Source: JAIPFM01 sp964494325 (GTDB taxonomy: Bacteria; Planctomycetota; Phycisphaerae; Sedimentisphaerales; Anaerobacaceae). From it: DNA of 64,000 bases. Location of the stretch: positions 45,641 to 109,640 of the forward strand of contig CAZBTJ010000003.1 in the NCBI GenBank assembly GCA_964494325.1, in the 5' to 3' direction. Made by a program: the position numbers and the translations under genes. The notes beneath the pieces were generated by a model. The model made no database searches, was not told the origin of the DNA, and worked only from the letters and a program-made list of their open reading frames with translations. Positions 32,862-41,398 of the stretch are shown one piece after another (position 1 is the first letter of the stretch; each line of letters starts with the position of its first letter).

Positions 32862-35651
32862 ATGAAACATTATAGAAAAATGGTCACAACCATAGTCCTG
32901 GTTTTCTTGTTCTTTCTATCCACCGTACCGATCCAGGCTCAGGAGATACCCGATCCTTCCCCCACACGATTTGCCAAGAGTTTTGAAGCTTTTGCCCGGC
33001 AGGATAAGGATCAGCCTTTTGAGACAGGTGGGATTGTCTTTGCAGGCAGCTCCAGCATTAGGATGCTAAACATCCCCAAGGTGTTTCCGGGGATCAAGGC
33101 ATTAAATCGTGGTTTTGGAGGGGCTCATATCTCAGACATGAATCACTATCTGGAGCAGGGCATCTTACAGTACGAACCCAGCACGGTCGTTTTTTTCTGT
33201 GGAGGCAATGATTTATGGTCAGGCAAATCACCGGCCCAGGTCAAGACTGATTTCGACGAGTTTACTCAGAGACTTTTTGCCCGATTGCCAAAGGTGCATC
33301 TGATCGTCCTGGGGTGGCGTCCCAGTCCTTCACGCATCAAGATCATTGACAAGGAGTTTGCTTTGAATGCTTTGTTTGAAGCCACCGCCAATCAAGAAGA
33401 TCGCATCACCTATCTGGAAGGAACATGGTCCCGTTATTTGGATGAACAGGGGCAACCCATGTCTCATCTATACGTGTCCGACATGCTTCACATGAACGAT
33501 GACGGGTATGCCATTTGGGGCGAGATCATTCGTCCATATCTCAAACCGCTCTTTCTGGTTGGGGGGGACACAGCGGTATTTGACAAGCAAGGCCACGTTT
33601 TGCCGGGTGCCAAGGCCATGGCAGAAAAACCCTCCAGGGTCACACTTGTGTCGCTCCTGGAGGAGATGATCGAACGTGACCACATGGCCCGTCTGCCCAA
33701 GACGGCGTACCGCTGTGCTCAGTTTAGCAGTTATGACCGCCATTCCACAGACCCGGGGTCACCGACCTGGTGGGCCAATGCTGATCGAAGCTATTTCGAA
33801 CGGATCGAAGACAATCATGGCAGAAAAGAGCATGTGCTCATGGATGTGGCTGGCCCGGGTGCCATTGTGCGGTTTTGGGCCACGTGGCATGGCCCGGGCG
33901 GTGGTCCTTTTAGCAACGGTACCCTGCGTGTCTATCTGGAGGGTCAGGCAGAGCCTGTGATTGAAGGTCCCATGGCAGATCTGATCAGCGGCGGGGCTCT
34001 TGTCGAGGCCCCTCTTTCTGAAGGGGTGTCACCTGATACCCACTATGAACGACAGGGACACAATCTGTATCTGCCAATTCCTTACGCCTGCCACTGCAAA
34101 GTGACCTATGAAACCGAAGCCTTCATCGACGAAGGCGCGCGTAAGGGTGAAGCACTGTACTATCAAATCAACTATCGCACGTATGACAAGGGTACCTCGG
34201 TCGAGACGTTCAGTCTTGAGGCCCTCAAGCAGGCTCAGCCTGTGCTCGCCCGTGTTCAGAAGGTTTTGTCAAAGCCCGAACGCCCCGGCGCGAAAGGACT
34301 CTATGTCGAGGTTGCGCCAGATTTTATCGCACCAGGCCAGAGCCAGACCATGGTGCTCAACGGTCCTGCGGCAATTCGCTCTATGACCATAAAGATACAG
34401 GCGGAAAATCAATCGCAGGCCTTGCGGTCTACTGTGCTCAAAATTGAATGCGATGGGACAGGTACTGTATGGGCACCTTTGGGTGACTTCTTCGGTACGG
34501 GGTATCATATCCGGTCCTATGCCAGCTGGTATACGGAGGTGACGGCGGATGGGACAATGTCGTGCGACTGGATCATGCCGTTTCATACGCAGGCCACAGT
34601 GACTCTGCTGAACCTGGGGGATCAGCCCGTGGAACTGGCTGAGTACCGTATGGGCGTTGGTCCCTGGGATTGGGATGATCAGTCCTGCTATTTTTATGCG
34701 GCTTGGCGTCAGTGGTCCGAACTCAAGACCCAGACAAATACGACAGCAAAAGATCTTGGTGCCTTTGATTTGAACTGGGTGACAGTTCAGGGCCAGGGTC
34801 ACTATGTGGGAGACACATTGACCTTGTTTAATGCGGCGGCTTCATGGTGGGGTGAAGGCGATGAAAAAATCTATGTGGATGGCGAAGCCTTCCCCTCTCA
34901 TTTCGGAACGGGCACAGAGGACTATTATGGTTATGCCTGGTGCAGACCTGAGCTGTTTGCCTCGTCCTTCCATGCTCAGCCCAGTGGGGCCGGGAATATC
35001 ACCTCTGGATTCACTGTCAATTCACGCTATCGTGTGCTGGATGCCATTCCGTTCCAAAAGTCGCTCCAGTTTGATATGGAATTGTGGCACTGGGCCAAGA
35101 CACATATGGATTACGCACCCACCACATTCTGGTATGCTCGTCCGGGTTCAACCTTCAATGTCCAGCCTGATCCCAATGAGGCCAGTGTGCCTGTGGAACA
35201 ATCAGCTCAGTATGTGCCCAAGCCCCGAAAGGTAGAGAATGCCTTGGAGGGGGAGACACTAAAGGTGCTGGAATGTACCGGCGGTACGCACAGTATTCAG
35301 AATTCCACCACTTTTAACTGGAGTGGCAATCAACAACTCTGGTGGATAGACGGTAAGCCACAGGATCATGTGACTGTCGAATTTGAAGCGCCATCGGACG
35401 GATTTTATGATATCGAAGTCGGCCTGACCAAGGCTGTGGATTATGGAGTAGTTGAGTTGGTTATTAATGATCAAGTCAAACACTCAGCTTTCGATTGTTA
35501 TTTTACGTCGGTCGTGGTTGATGCCGTGACATTAAAGGCGTGCCGTCTGTCTGCGGGTCGCAATCAGTTGAAGGTCACCCTTGTCGGCGCCAATAAAGAG
35601 GCCATCAAACGATATATGTTTGGCTTGGATTACCTGTTGTTGAAACCCTAG
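32862..35651 (+). CDS. Secreted SGNH/GDSL esterase fused to DUF2961 and a C-terminal carbohydrate-binding-like domain
   Basis: 929 residues with signal peptide ending VPIQAQ (about 27). Residues 45-225 form an SGNH hydrolase: GIVFAGSSSIR with the nucleophile Ser, GFGG, GGNDLWSG, and MLHMNDDGY with the catalytic Asp-His region. Residues 250-760 match DUF2961: SYDRHSTD, the block from DVAGPGAIVRFWATW on, GVGPWDWDDQSCYFY and GTGTEDYYGYAWC. The last ~100 residues form a beta-sandwich like CBM6/35. DUF2961 proteins include bacterial carbohydrate-active enzymes (difructose-anhydride and arabinan hydrolases, family GH172), so the protein may deacetylate and cut a glycan. ATG 32862 has AAAGGAG upstream. 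It opens the polysaccharide region. Confidence 0.88.
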   Translation: MKHYRKMVTTIVLVFLFFLSTVPIQAQEIPDPSPTRFAKSFEAFARQDKDQPFETGGIVFAGSSSIRMLNIPKVFPGIKALNRGFGGAHISDMNHYLEQGILQYEPSTVVFFCGGNDLWSGKSPAQVKTDFDEFTQRLFARLPKVHLIVLGWRPSPSRIKIIDKEFALNALFEATANQEDRITYLEGTWSRYLDEQGQPMSHLYVSDMLHMNDDGYAIWGEIIRPYLKPLFLVGGDTAVFDKQGHVLPGAKAMAEKPSRVTLVSLLEEMIERDHMARLPKTAYRCAQFSSYDRHSTDPGSPTWWANADRSYFERIEDNHGRKEHVLMDVAGPGAIVRFWATWHGPGGGPFSNGTLRVYLEGQAEPVIEGPMADLISGGALVEAPLSEGVSPDTHYERQGHNLYLPIPYACHCKVTYETEAFIDEGARKGEALYYQINYRTYDKGTSVETFSLEALKQAQPVLARVQKVLSKPERPGAKGLYVEVAPDFIAPGQSQTMVLNGPAAIRSMTIKIQAENQSQALRSTVLKIECDGTGTVWAPLGDFFGTGYHIRSYASWYTEVTADGTMSCDWIMPFHTQATVTLLNLGDQPVELAEYRMGVGPWDWDDQSCYFYAAWRQWSELKTQTNTTAKDLGAFDLNWVTVQGQGHYVGDTLTLFNAAASWWGEGDEKIYVDGEAFPSHFGTGTEDYYGYAWCRPELFASSFHAQPSGAGNITSGFTVNSRYRVLDAIPFQKSLQFDMELWHWAKTHMDYAPTTFWYARPGSTFNVQPDPNEASVPVEQSAQYVPKPRKVENALEGETLKVLECTGGTHSIQNSTTFNWSGNQQLWWIDGKPQDHVTVEFEAPSDGFYDIEVGLTKAVDYGVVELVINDQVKHSAFDCYFTSVVVDAVTLKACRLSAGRNQLKVTLVGANKEAIKRYMFGLDYLLLKP

Positions 35652-35776
35652 ACACGTCAGGAGAAACAACCCATGGCGTCTTTCTGGCCTGGTTTGGTGA
35701 CGTGCCCTATGAAGACTGGTATGGCCATGAACTGGATCGTAGGAAGTTGATCGATGGGGTGTTCAAATCCCTATAA
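35651..35776 (+). pseudogene. Decayed gene end, family unknown
   Basis: After the stop of the preceding gene, a short frame of 41 codons reads like real protein (THGVFLAWFGDVPYEDWYGHE, continuing to IDGVFKSL) but has no start. It looks like the 3' end of a lost gene. The family could not be named. Confidence 0.35.
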
Positions 35777-35909
35777 GAGCAAGTTCAAGGGCCATTCTGT
35801 CGACATGATAGATAAGGTTGAAGGCTGAGTGTAACGCAGCCGTGGAGTGTAGCCACTGACCCCTTTGTTTTGTAACTATTATTGGACTGTCATTAGGGTG
35901 GATGGGTTT

Positions 35910-38900
35910 ATGAGTTTACATCGTGTTTTGTTGCAGCAGACCTCAAGTGTTTTTTTTCTTTTGATTTTGATCATTGGGACCGGGGTCCTGGCTCAAGATG
36001 GCCTGGAGCAGGAGGGCCAAGGGCGATCCCTTCTGATTAGTGAGTTTCTGGCTAGTAATGCAGCACAGGGAGGCATCCTGGACGAGGATGGAGAGTCGTC
36101 GGATTGGCTTGAGATTTACAATGCCAGGGACGTTCCCGTGGATCTGGCTGGATGGTTCTTGACGGATAATTCTGACAACATGACAAAGTGGTCGTTCCCT
36201 GAGCAGACGGTACTGGGTCCCGGTGAGTTTCTGGTGGTGTTTGCGTCGGGTAAAGATCGTTCTGGGGCAGAATTGCACACAAATTTTAAGTTGAGTGCTA
36301 GTGGTGAGTATCTGGCGCTGGTTGCTTCGAATGGTGTCACAGTTGTACATGCGTATCAGCCGGAGTATCCGCAGCAGGTGACAGATCTTTCTTATGGTGT
36401 GAAGCAGTACACGCGAGCCCTGGTGTCATCCAATGAGTCGCTGGCTTATGCTTTTCCTGCGTCTGAAGCGTCAGATGAATGGACGGCTGTGGCGTATGAG
36501 GACGCGACGTGGCAGACGGCCAAGGGGGCCATCGGGTTTGGCTTTGGCGGATCAAAACAACGTGCTTTTAATGACTGTGTGTATCGCGATGATCAGGCGA
36601 TTGGCAACAATGTGACAACCTATGGACTTGGCGGTGAAACGTCCGGCGTTCTGGTGGATCAAGAGGCTGGCGAGCCATTGCCGATTACCGTGTCCATCAT
36701 ACAAAGTGGTGGCGTGAGTTCGCAGCCCAATCCCCAGAGTGGCGGCAGTGATTGCGCACCGGGTACGGATGCATTTATAACCTTTGGTGGTCTGGTGGAC
36801 ATGACTGGCGTGATGCTGTATGGCGCAGCAGGGTGGTGGGTGGATCTCACTTTCTCAGGCCTCGATCCAGGAACGACCTATACCTTTGCCACGTCAGCGG
36901 CACGCAACAATTATGCAGATCGGTTTACCCTGTATACACTGGCAGGGGCAGATACCTACACCAATGCGAGCACGTCGGGTGTGGGTGTTGTGGCTGAAAA
37001 CAAAATTCGTTTGAACTCAGGGGATAACCACAATGATGGTTACGTGGTTCGCTGGACCGGAATTACTGCCTCGGATGGCACCTTTACGGTTCGCGCCCAA
37101 GCCGATGCGGCCAGCCCTGAAGGACGTAAAGGCTATGCATTTGACTGTTTTATGCTGGAGGGCGGCTTTTCAGGTGCCAATATTGGCGAGCAGATGATAG
37201 GGAATAACAGGTCTGTGTTGACGCGTATTCCCTTTAGTTTTAATGATGACATAGATTTGTTTGATACGTTGATTTTACGTATGAAGTATGAGGATGGTTT
37301 TATTGCCTTTTTGAATGGCGTTGAAGTGGCTCGCGATAATGTCAGTGATGATTTGTCCGCAGCCACAGACCGACTTGATACGTTGGCAGAGTCCTATGTG
37401 AGCTTTGATCTGTCGCATACCATGAACCTCCTGGAATTCGGGCAAAACCTGTTGGCTGTTCAGGCGTTCAATGATGCGATTGATGATGGCCAGTTTCTGG
37501 TCCGGCCGGAGTTGATGTTGTCGTCAAGTACGGGAGTACGTCAGTATTTCATTGAACCCACGCCTGGCGTGTTTAACACGATGGGTGCTCTGGACATCGT
37601 GAGAGATACAAGTTTCAGTGTCAAACGAGGTTTCTACACCGAACCTTTCGAGGTGACGATTTCTTGCGACACGGTGGGTGCAGAAATCCGGTATACCATG
37701 GATGGCAGTGCCCCTTCTGAAACGCAAGGTGACCTGTATATAACGCCGATTCCGATTTCAGGCACCACCTGTCTGCGGGCCCTTGCCGTTAAGCCGGGAT
37801 GGATGTCGAGCCATGTGGACACACAGACCTATGTCTTTTTGGCAGACTGCATAACACAGTCGGAGTTGCCTGCCGGGATGCCCTCTACCTGGAGGAATGA
37901 ACCTGCGGATTACGGCATGGACCCTGACATTGTGACTCATCCGGTGTATGGGCCTCTGCTGGAGGAGTCGTTACTGTCCCTGCCAACGATGTCCCTGGTG
38001 ATGCAGCAGGATGATCTGTTTGGCTCGGCACAGGGGATCTATGCCAATCCGAACAACAGCGGTTCGGCTTGGGAACGGCCCGGTTCTGTGGAGTTGATTT
38101 ACCCGGATGGAGAAAAGGGGTTTCAGGTCAATTGTGGCGTGCGCCTCTATGGGGGTGTAGGGCGAAATGCTCAATTTAAAAAGCATTCGTTCCGGTTGAT
38201 GTTTAAGCGGGAGTATGGTGCTACCAAGTTACGCTATCCCCTGTTCGGCGAGGACGCAGCCGACGAATTTGACTCGCTGATTCTCAGGTCTAATTTTAAT
38301 GATGCCTATGTATGGGGTGGTGACAGGTCTCAGTATATTCGTGATGAATTTGTACGCCGCTTACAACTGGTCATGGGCCATCCGAGTCCACATGGAAATT
38401 TTGTGCATCTGTATGTGAACGGGCTTTACTGGGGACTGTATAATCCCGTGGAACGTCCTGAGGCCTCTTTCTCTGCGACCTATTTTGATGGGGCAAAAGA
38501 GGATTGGGACGCCTACAACTCGGCCCGAGCCCTGGGCGAGAGCGGGAGTGGTTCCTGGAACGGCCTGTTGAACGCCGCGCATGAGTCCGTGGAATACAAT
38601 GCAGGCTATCAGAAAATTCAGGGAAACTTTTCCGATGGGTCCCCGGACCCGGACGCTGCGCAGTGGCTGGAGATGACAAACTACATCGATTACCTGTTGC
38701 TCAACTTCTTTGTGGGGAATCGTGATTGGCCCGGGCATAACTGGTATGCGGCCTTTAATCGGGAAGATCCCAGCGGATTCAAATGGTTTTCGTGGGACGC
38801 TGAATGGGTTGTCGGGATGAATTCCGGTGTGAACGACAACATGACCGGTACCAGCAATAGTCTATGTGAACCCTACGCGCGTTTGCGCGAAAACACAGAA

Positions 38901-41081
38901 TTTCGCCTTTTGTTTGCCGATCGGGTGCAGCAGGCCTTTTCTTATGACGGCCCGTTTTATGTCGATCCTCTGCAAAGCCAGTGGAACCCGCAGCATCCGG
39001 AACGCAATCGACCGGCTGCGCTCTACGCCCAATTGGCAGATCACGTGGAAAAGGCCATCGTGGCAGAGTCGGCTCGGTGGGGGGATGTGCGCAACAATTC
39101 GCCCTATACACTCAATCAATGGGAGAGTCAGCGTGATTGGATCCTCGGCAGCTATATGCCACAACGATCTGCCAATGTGTTGAAGCAATTGCGAGCCGCC
39201 GGTCTTTATCCTGAAGTGGAGGCACCTGGGTTTATGGTCAATTTTCTGCCAAGCCCTGGTGGGCATGTGCCTCAAGACGCCATTCTTTTGATGTCGGCGC
39301 CACAGGGGCGTGTCTTTTATACGTTTGATGGTACAGATCCCAGGCTGCCAGTGCATTTGTCTCCACCAGGAGAGGTTCATACCCTGGTCAAGGCCTCTGA
39401 TGACAAGCAGATTTTTGTGCCCACGTCAGACAATGGTGGCGATGAGTTGGGCAATACACCGGCTCAATTTCTGGTGACCCTGTACAAAGCGAATGTCGAT
39501 GTGGGCAACCTGGATGTCGCGGAATCGGTGATCCGTCAACCTCAACAGCAACATGATGTGACATTTGCATTGGATTCGACGATCAACTATCACAACACGT
39601 CAGCCAGCGGACGCTTTGACCAGGACAAGACCTTTCCTGGCATGCGTATCGGCACGGATGAGGATAATTTTGTAGTGCTGGTAACAGGGACAATGCTCAT
39701 TTCTCAGGTCGGGCCCTGGACCTTTGGTGTGAACAGTGATGATGGCTTTGGATTGACCCTGCAACGGGGGAACAAGACATTTAATCTTTCGCACGCAGCA
39801 CCACGGGGTGCCAGCGATACCCTGGGCATATTCAACGTGGAAGAGGCTGGGACCTATCAAGTACGCTTGGTTTATTATGAACGCGGCGGTGGCGCGGGAT
39901 GCGAGTTCTTTGCCGCGCCAGGGCAGCATACAAGTTTCAATGGGAATGCCTTTCATCTGGTGGGTGATCCAGCAGGGGGGCTGCTATTGGGAGAAGGGAA
40001 CATATGGTATACCGATGCCATGGATGATGAGGACTGGTCAGTGGGTGGCGGCACCCTTGGCTATGATACAATACTGGCGTATGAGGACTTCATTGATGTG
40101 GATATGGCCGATCAGATGTTGGGAGTCAATGCCTCCTGTTATGTTCGTATCCCCTTTGAAACCTCACCGGCCGAAATGGCCAGCTTGACCTTGGATGTGC
40201 AATATGATGATGGTTTTGTGGCCTATCTGAATGGTGTTGAGATCGCCCGTCGTTTCGCGCCAGACGAGTTGCGGTGGGATTCCCACGCTGTGGGAGAACG
40301 TTCTGATGATGAGGCCGTGTTGTATGAAAGCATTGATGTGACTGATTTTGTCTCTGTATTGCGGGTCGGGCATAATCTGCTCGCAGTTCATGCCTTGAAT
40401 GTGAGGGCAGAGGATACCGACTTTCTGTTCAACTGTGAGCTCGTGGCCCAGGAGCAGGGTCAGGGGGGTGTATCGGCCTCTGCGATTGAATTCGAAAGTC
40501 CCCTTGTTCTGACGGATTCAGTGCAGATCAAGGCGCGTGCCTTTGATGGTCAGTGGAGTGCCCTGGTCGAGGCAATCTTTGCGGTGGGGCCGGTTTCAGA
40601 ATCTCTTCGCGTGACAGAGATCATGTACCACCCACAAACAGCGGATTTGCAACAGGACCCCAATACGGAATTTATTGAATTGCAGAATGTGGGCCCTGAA
40701 CCCATCCATTTGAACCGGGTGAGTTTCACCAATGGTATTGGTTTTACCTGTCCATCAGTGACATTGGCCGCTGGCGAGTACGCCGTGATTGTCAATGATC
40801 TTGCTCGTTTTTTAGCGGCTTATGGCGACGATGTGCCTGTAATTGGCGAGTATCAAGGCAATTTAAGCAACCGCAGTGAACGGATCGAGCTGGTCGACGC
40901 TGCTGGGCTTGTTATTCAGAGTTTGGTGTATCAGGATGATTGGTATCCTCTGACGGATGGTAAGGGCTATTCCCTGATTATGACGAATCCCGGGACAACA
41001 GACCCCAGTGAGTGGCATGATAAAGCCACCTATCGGTCCAGCGTGCATGTGGGAGGTTCTCCGGGCTCGAACGATATCTAA
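35910..41081 (+). CDS. Giant secreted CotH-kinase protein with lamin-tail, PA14-like and beta-hexosaminidase-C-type domains
   Basis: About 1723 residues with a signal peptide (ending GTGVLAQ, about 30). A lamin-tail domain lies at about 40-150 (ISEFLASN, SSDWLEIYN, GWFLTDN). A beta-sandwich of the form FIAFLNGVEVAR occurs near 460-540 and again near 1440-1540. A chitobiase-C-like domain (EIRYTMDGSAPSE) lies near 590-650. The CotH kinase-like core is near 760-1070 (RSNFNDAYVWGGDRSQYIRD, HLYVNGLYWGLYNPVERP, FKWFSWDAEWV). A PA14-like domain lies near 1230-1340, and a second lamin-tail domain near 1570-1690 (TEIMYHPQ, EFIELQNVG). CotH relatives are atypical protein kinases. The target is unknown; the added domains suggest a cell-surface or glycan setting. 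Weak SD (GGATGGG). Confidence 0.85.
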   Translation: MSLHRVLLQQTSSVFFLLILIIGTGVLAQDGLEQEGQGRSLLISEFLASNAAQGGILDEDGESSDWLEIYNARDVPVDLAGWFLTDNSDNMTKWSFPEQTVLGPGEFLVVFASGKDRSGAELHTNFKLSASGEYLALVASNGVTVVHAYQPEYPQQVTDLSYGVKQYTRALVSSNESLAYAFPASEASDEWTAVAYEDATWQTAKGAIGFGFGGSKQRAFNDCVYRDDQAIGNNVTTYGLGGETSGVLVDQEAGEPLPITVSIIQSGGVSSQPNPQSGGSDCAPGTDAFITFGGLVDMTGVMLYGAAGWWVDLTFSGLDPGTTYTFATSAARNNYADRFTLYTLAGADTYTNASTSGVGVVAENKIRLNSGDNHNDGYVVRWTGITASDGTFTVRAQADAASPEGRKGYAFDCFMLEGGFSGANIGEQMIGNNRSVLTRIPFSFNDDIDLFDTLILRMKYEDGFIAFLNGVEVARDNVSDDLSAATDRLDTLAESYVSFDLSHTMNLLEFGQNLLAVQAFNDAIDDGQFLVRPELMLSSSTGVRQYFIEPTPGVFNTMGALDIVRDTSFSVKRGFYTEPFEVTISCDTVGAEIRYTMDGSAPSETQGDLYITPIPISGTTCLRALAVKPGWMSSHVDTQTYVFLADCITQSELPAGMPSTWRNEPADYGMDPDIVTHPVYGPLLEESLLSLPTMSLVMQQDDLFGSAQGIYANPNNSGSAWERPGSVELIYPDGEKGFQVNCGVRLYGGVGRNAQFKKHSFRLMFKREYGATKLRYPLFGEDAADEFDSLILRSNFNDAYVWGGDRSQYIRDEFVRRLQLVMGHPSPHGNFVHLYVNGLYWGLYNPVERPEASFSATYFDGAKEDWDAYNSARALGESGSGSWNGLLNAAHESVEYNAGYQKIQGNFSDGSPDPDAAQWLEMTNYIDYLLLNFFVGNRDWPGHNWYAAFNREDPSGFKWFSWDAEWVVGMNSGVNDNMTGTSNSLCEPYARLRENTEFRLLFADRVQQAFSYDGPFYVDPLQSQWNPQHPERNRPAALYAQLADHVEKAIVAESARWGDVRNNSPYTLNQWESQRDWILGSYMPQRSANVLKQLRAAGLYPEVEAPGFMVNFLPSPGGHVPQDAILLMSAPQGRVFYTFDGTDPRLPVHLSPPGEVHTLVKASDDKQIFVPTSDNGGDELGNTPAQFLVTLYKANVDVGNLDVAESVIRQPQQQHDVTFALDSTINYHNTSASGRFDQDKTFPGMRIGTDEDNFVVLVTGTMLISQVGPWTFGVNSDDGFGLTLQRGNKTFNLSHAAPRGASDTLGIFNVEEAGTYQVRLVYYERGGGAGCEFFAAPGQHTSFNGNAFHLVGDPAGGLLLGEGNIWYTDAMDDEDWSVGGGTLGYDTILAYEDFIDVDMADQMLGVNASCYVRIPFETSPAEMASLTLDVQYDDGFVAYLNGVEIARRFAPDELRWDSHAVGERSDDEAVLYESIDVTDFVSVLRVGHNLLAVHALNVRAEDTDFLFNCELVAQEQGQGGVSASAIEFESPLVLTDSVQIKARAFDGQWSALVEAIFAVGPVSESLRVTEIMYHPQTADLQQDPNTEFIELQNVGPEPIHLNRVSFTNGIGFTCPSVTLAAGEYAVIVNDLARFLAAYGDDVPVIGEYQGNLSNRSERIELVDAAGLVIQSLVYQDDWYPLTDGKGYSLIMTNPGTTDPSEWHDKATYRSSVHVGGSPGSNDI

Positions 41082-41398
41082 AAGCTATAACAGGACTTTT
41101 TTAAAAATTCTGTGGATGCATCTTACAAGCCAGCAGGTTATTAGTTCCAGAATCGCCATCGCAGTACTGGGATTGACGTATATTGGGCATATCCAGTGGA
41201 GCTGATCACACATACCAGCACCGTATGTAGGCGAGTGAGCAGAGATTATTTTTCAGATTTTTGAAAGATTTTGACTCCTTTTGTAAGATACTAAAAGAAG
41301 GCACACACAAGATCGTATCACTGAACCCTGTGTTCGTACATAAGTGAACACATTGTTCAGGTCATGAAGCCCTGGTATAGAAGAAGGAGGCAAGTTGT
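41082..41398. other. Intergenic region upstream of the first LamG paralogue
   Basis: 317 bp. TTGACT near 41270 is a possible -35 but no matching -10 stands at 16-18 nt. GAAGGAGG lies 8 nt before the next start. No gene seen. Confidence 0.4.
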
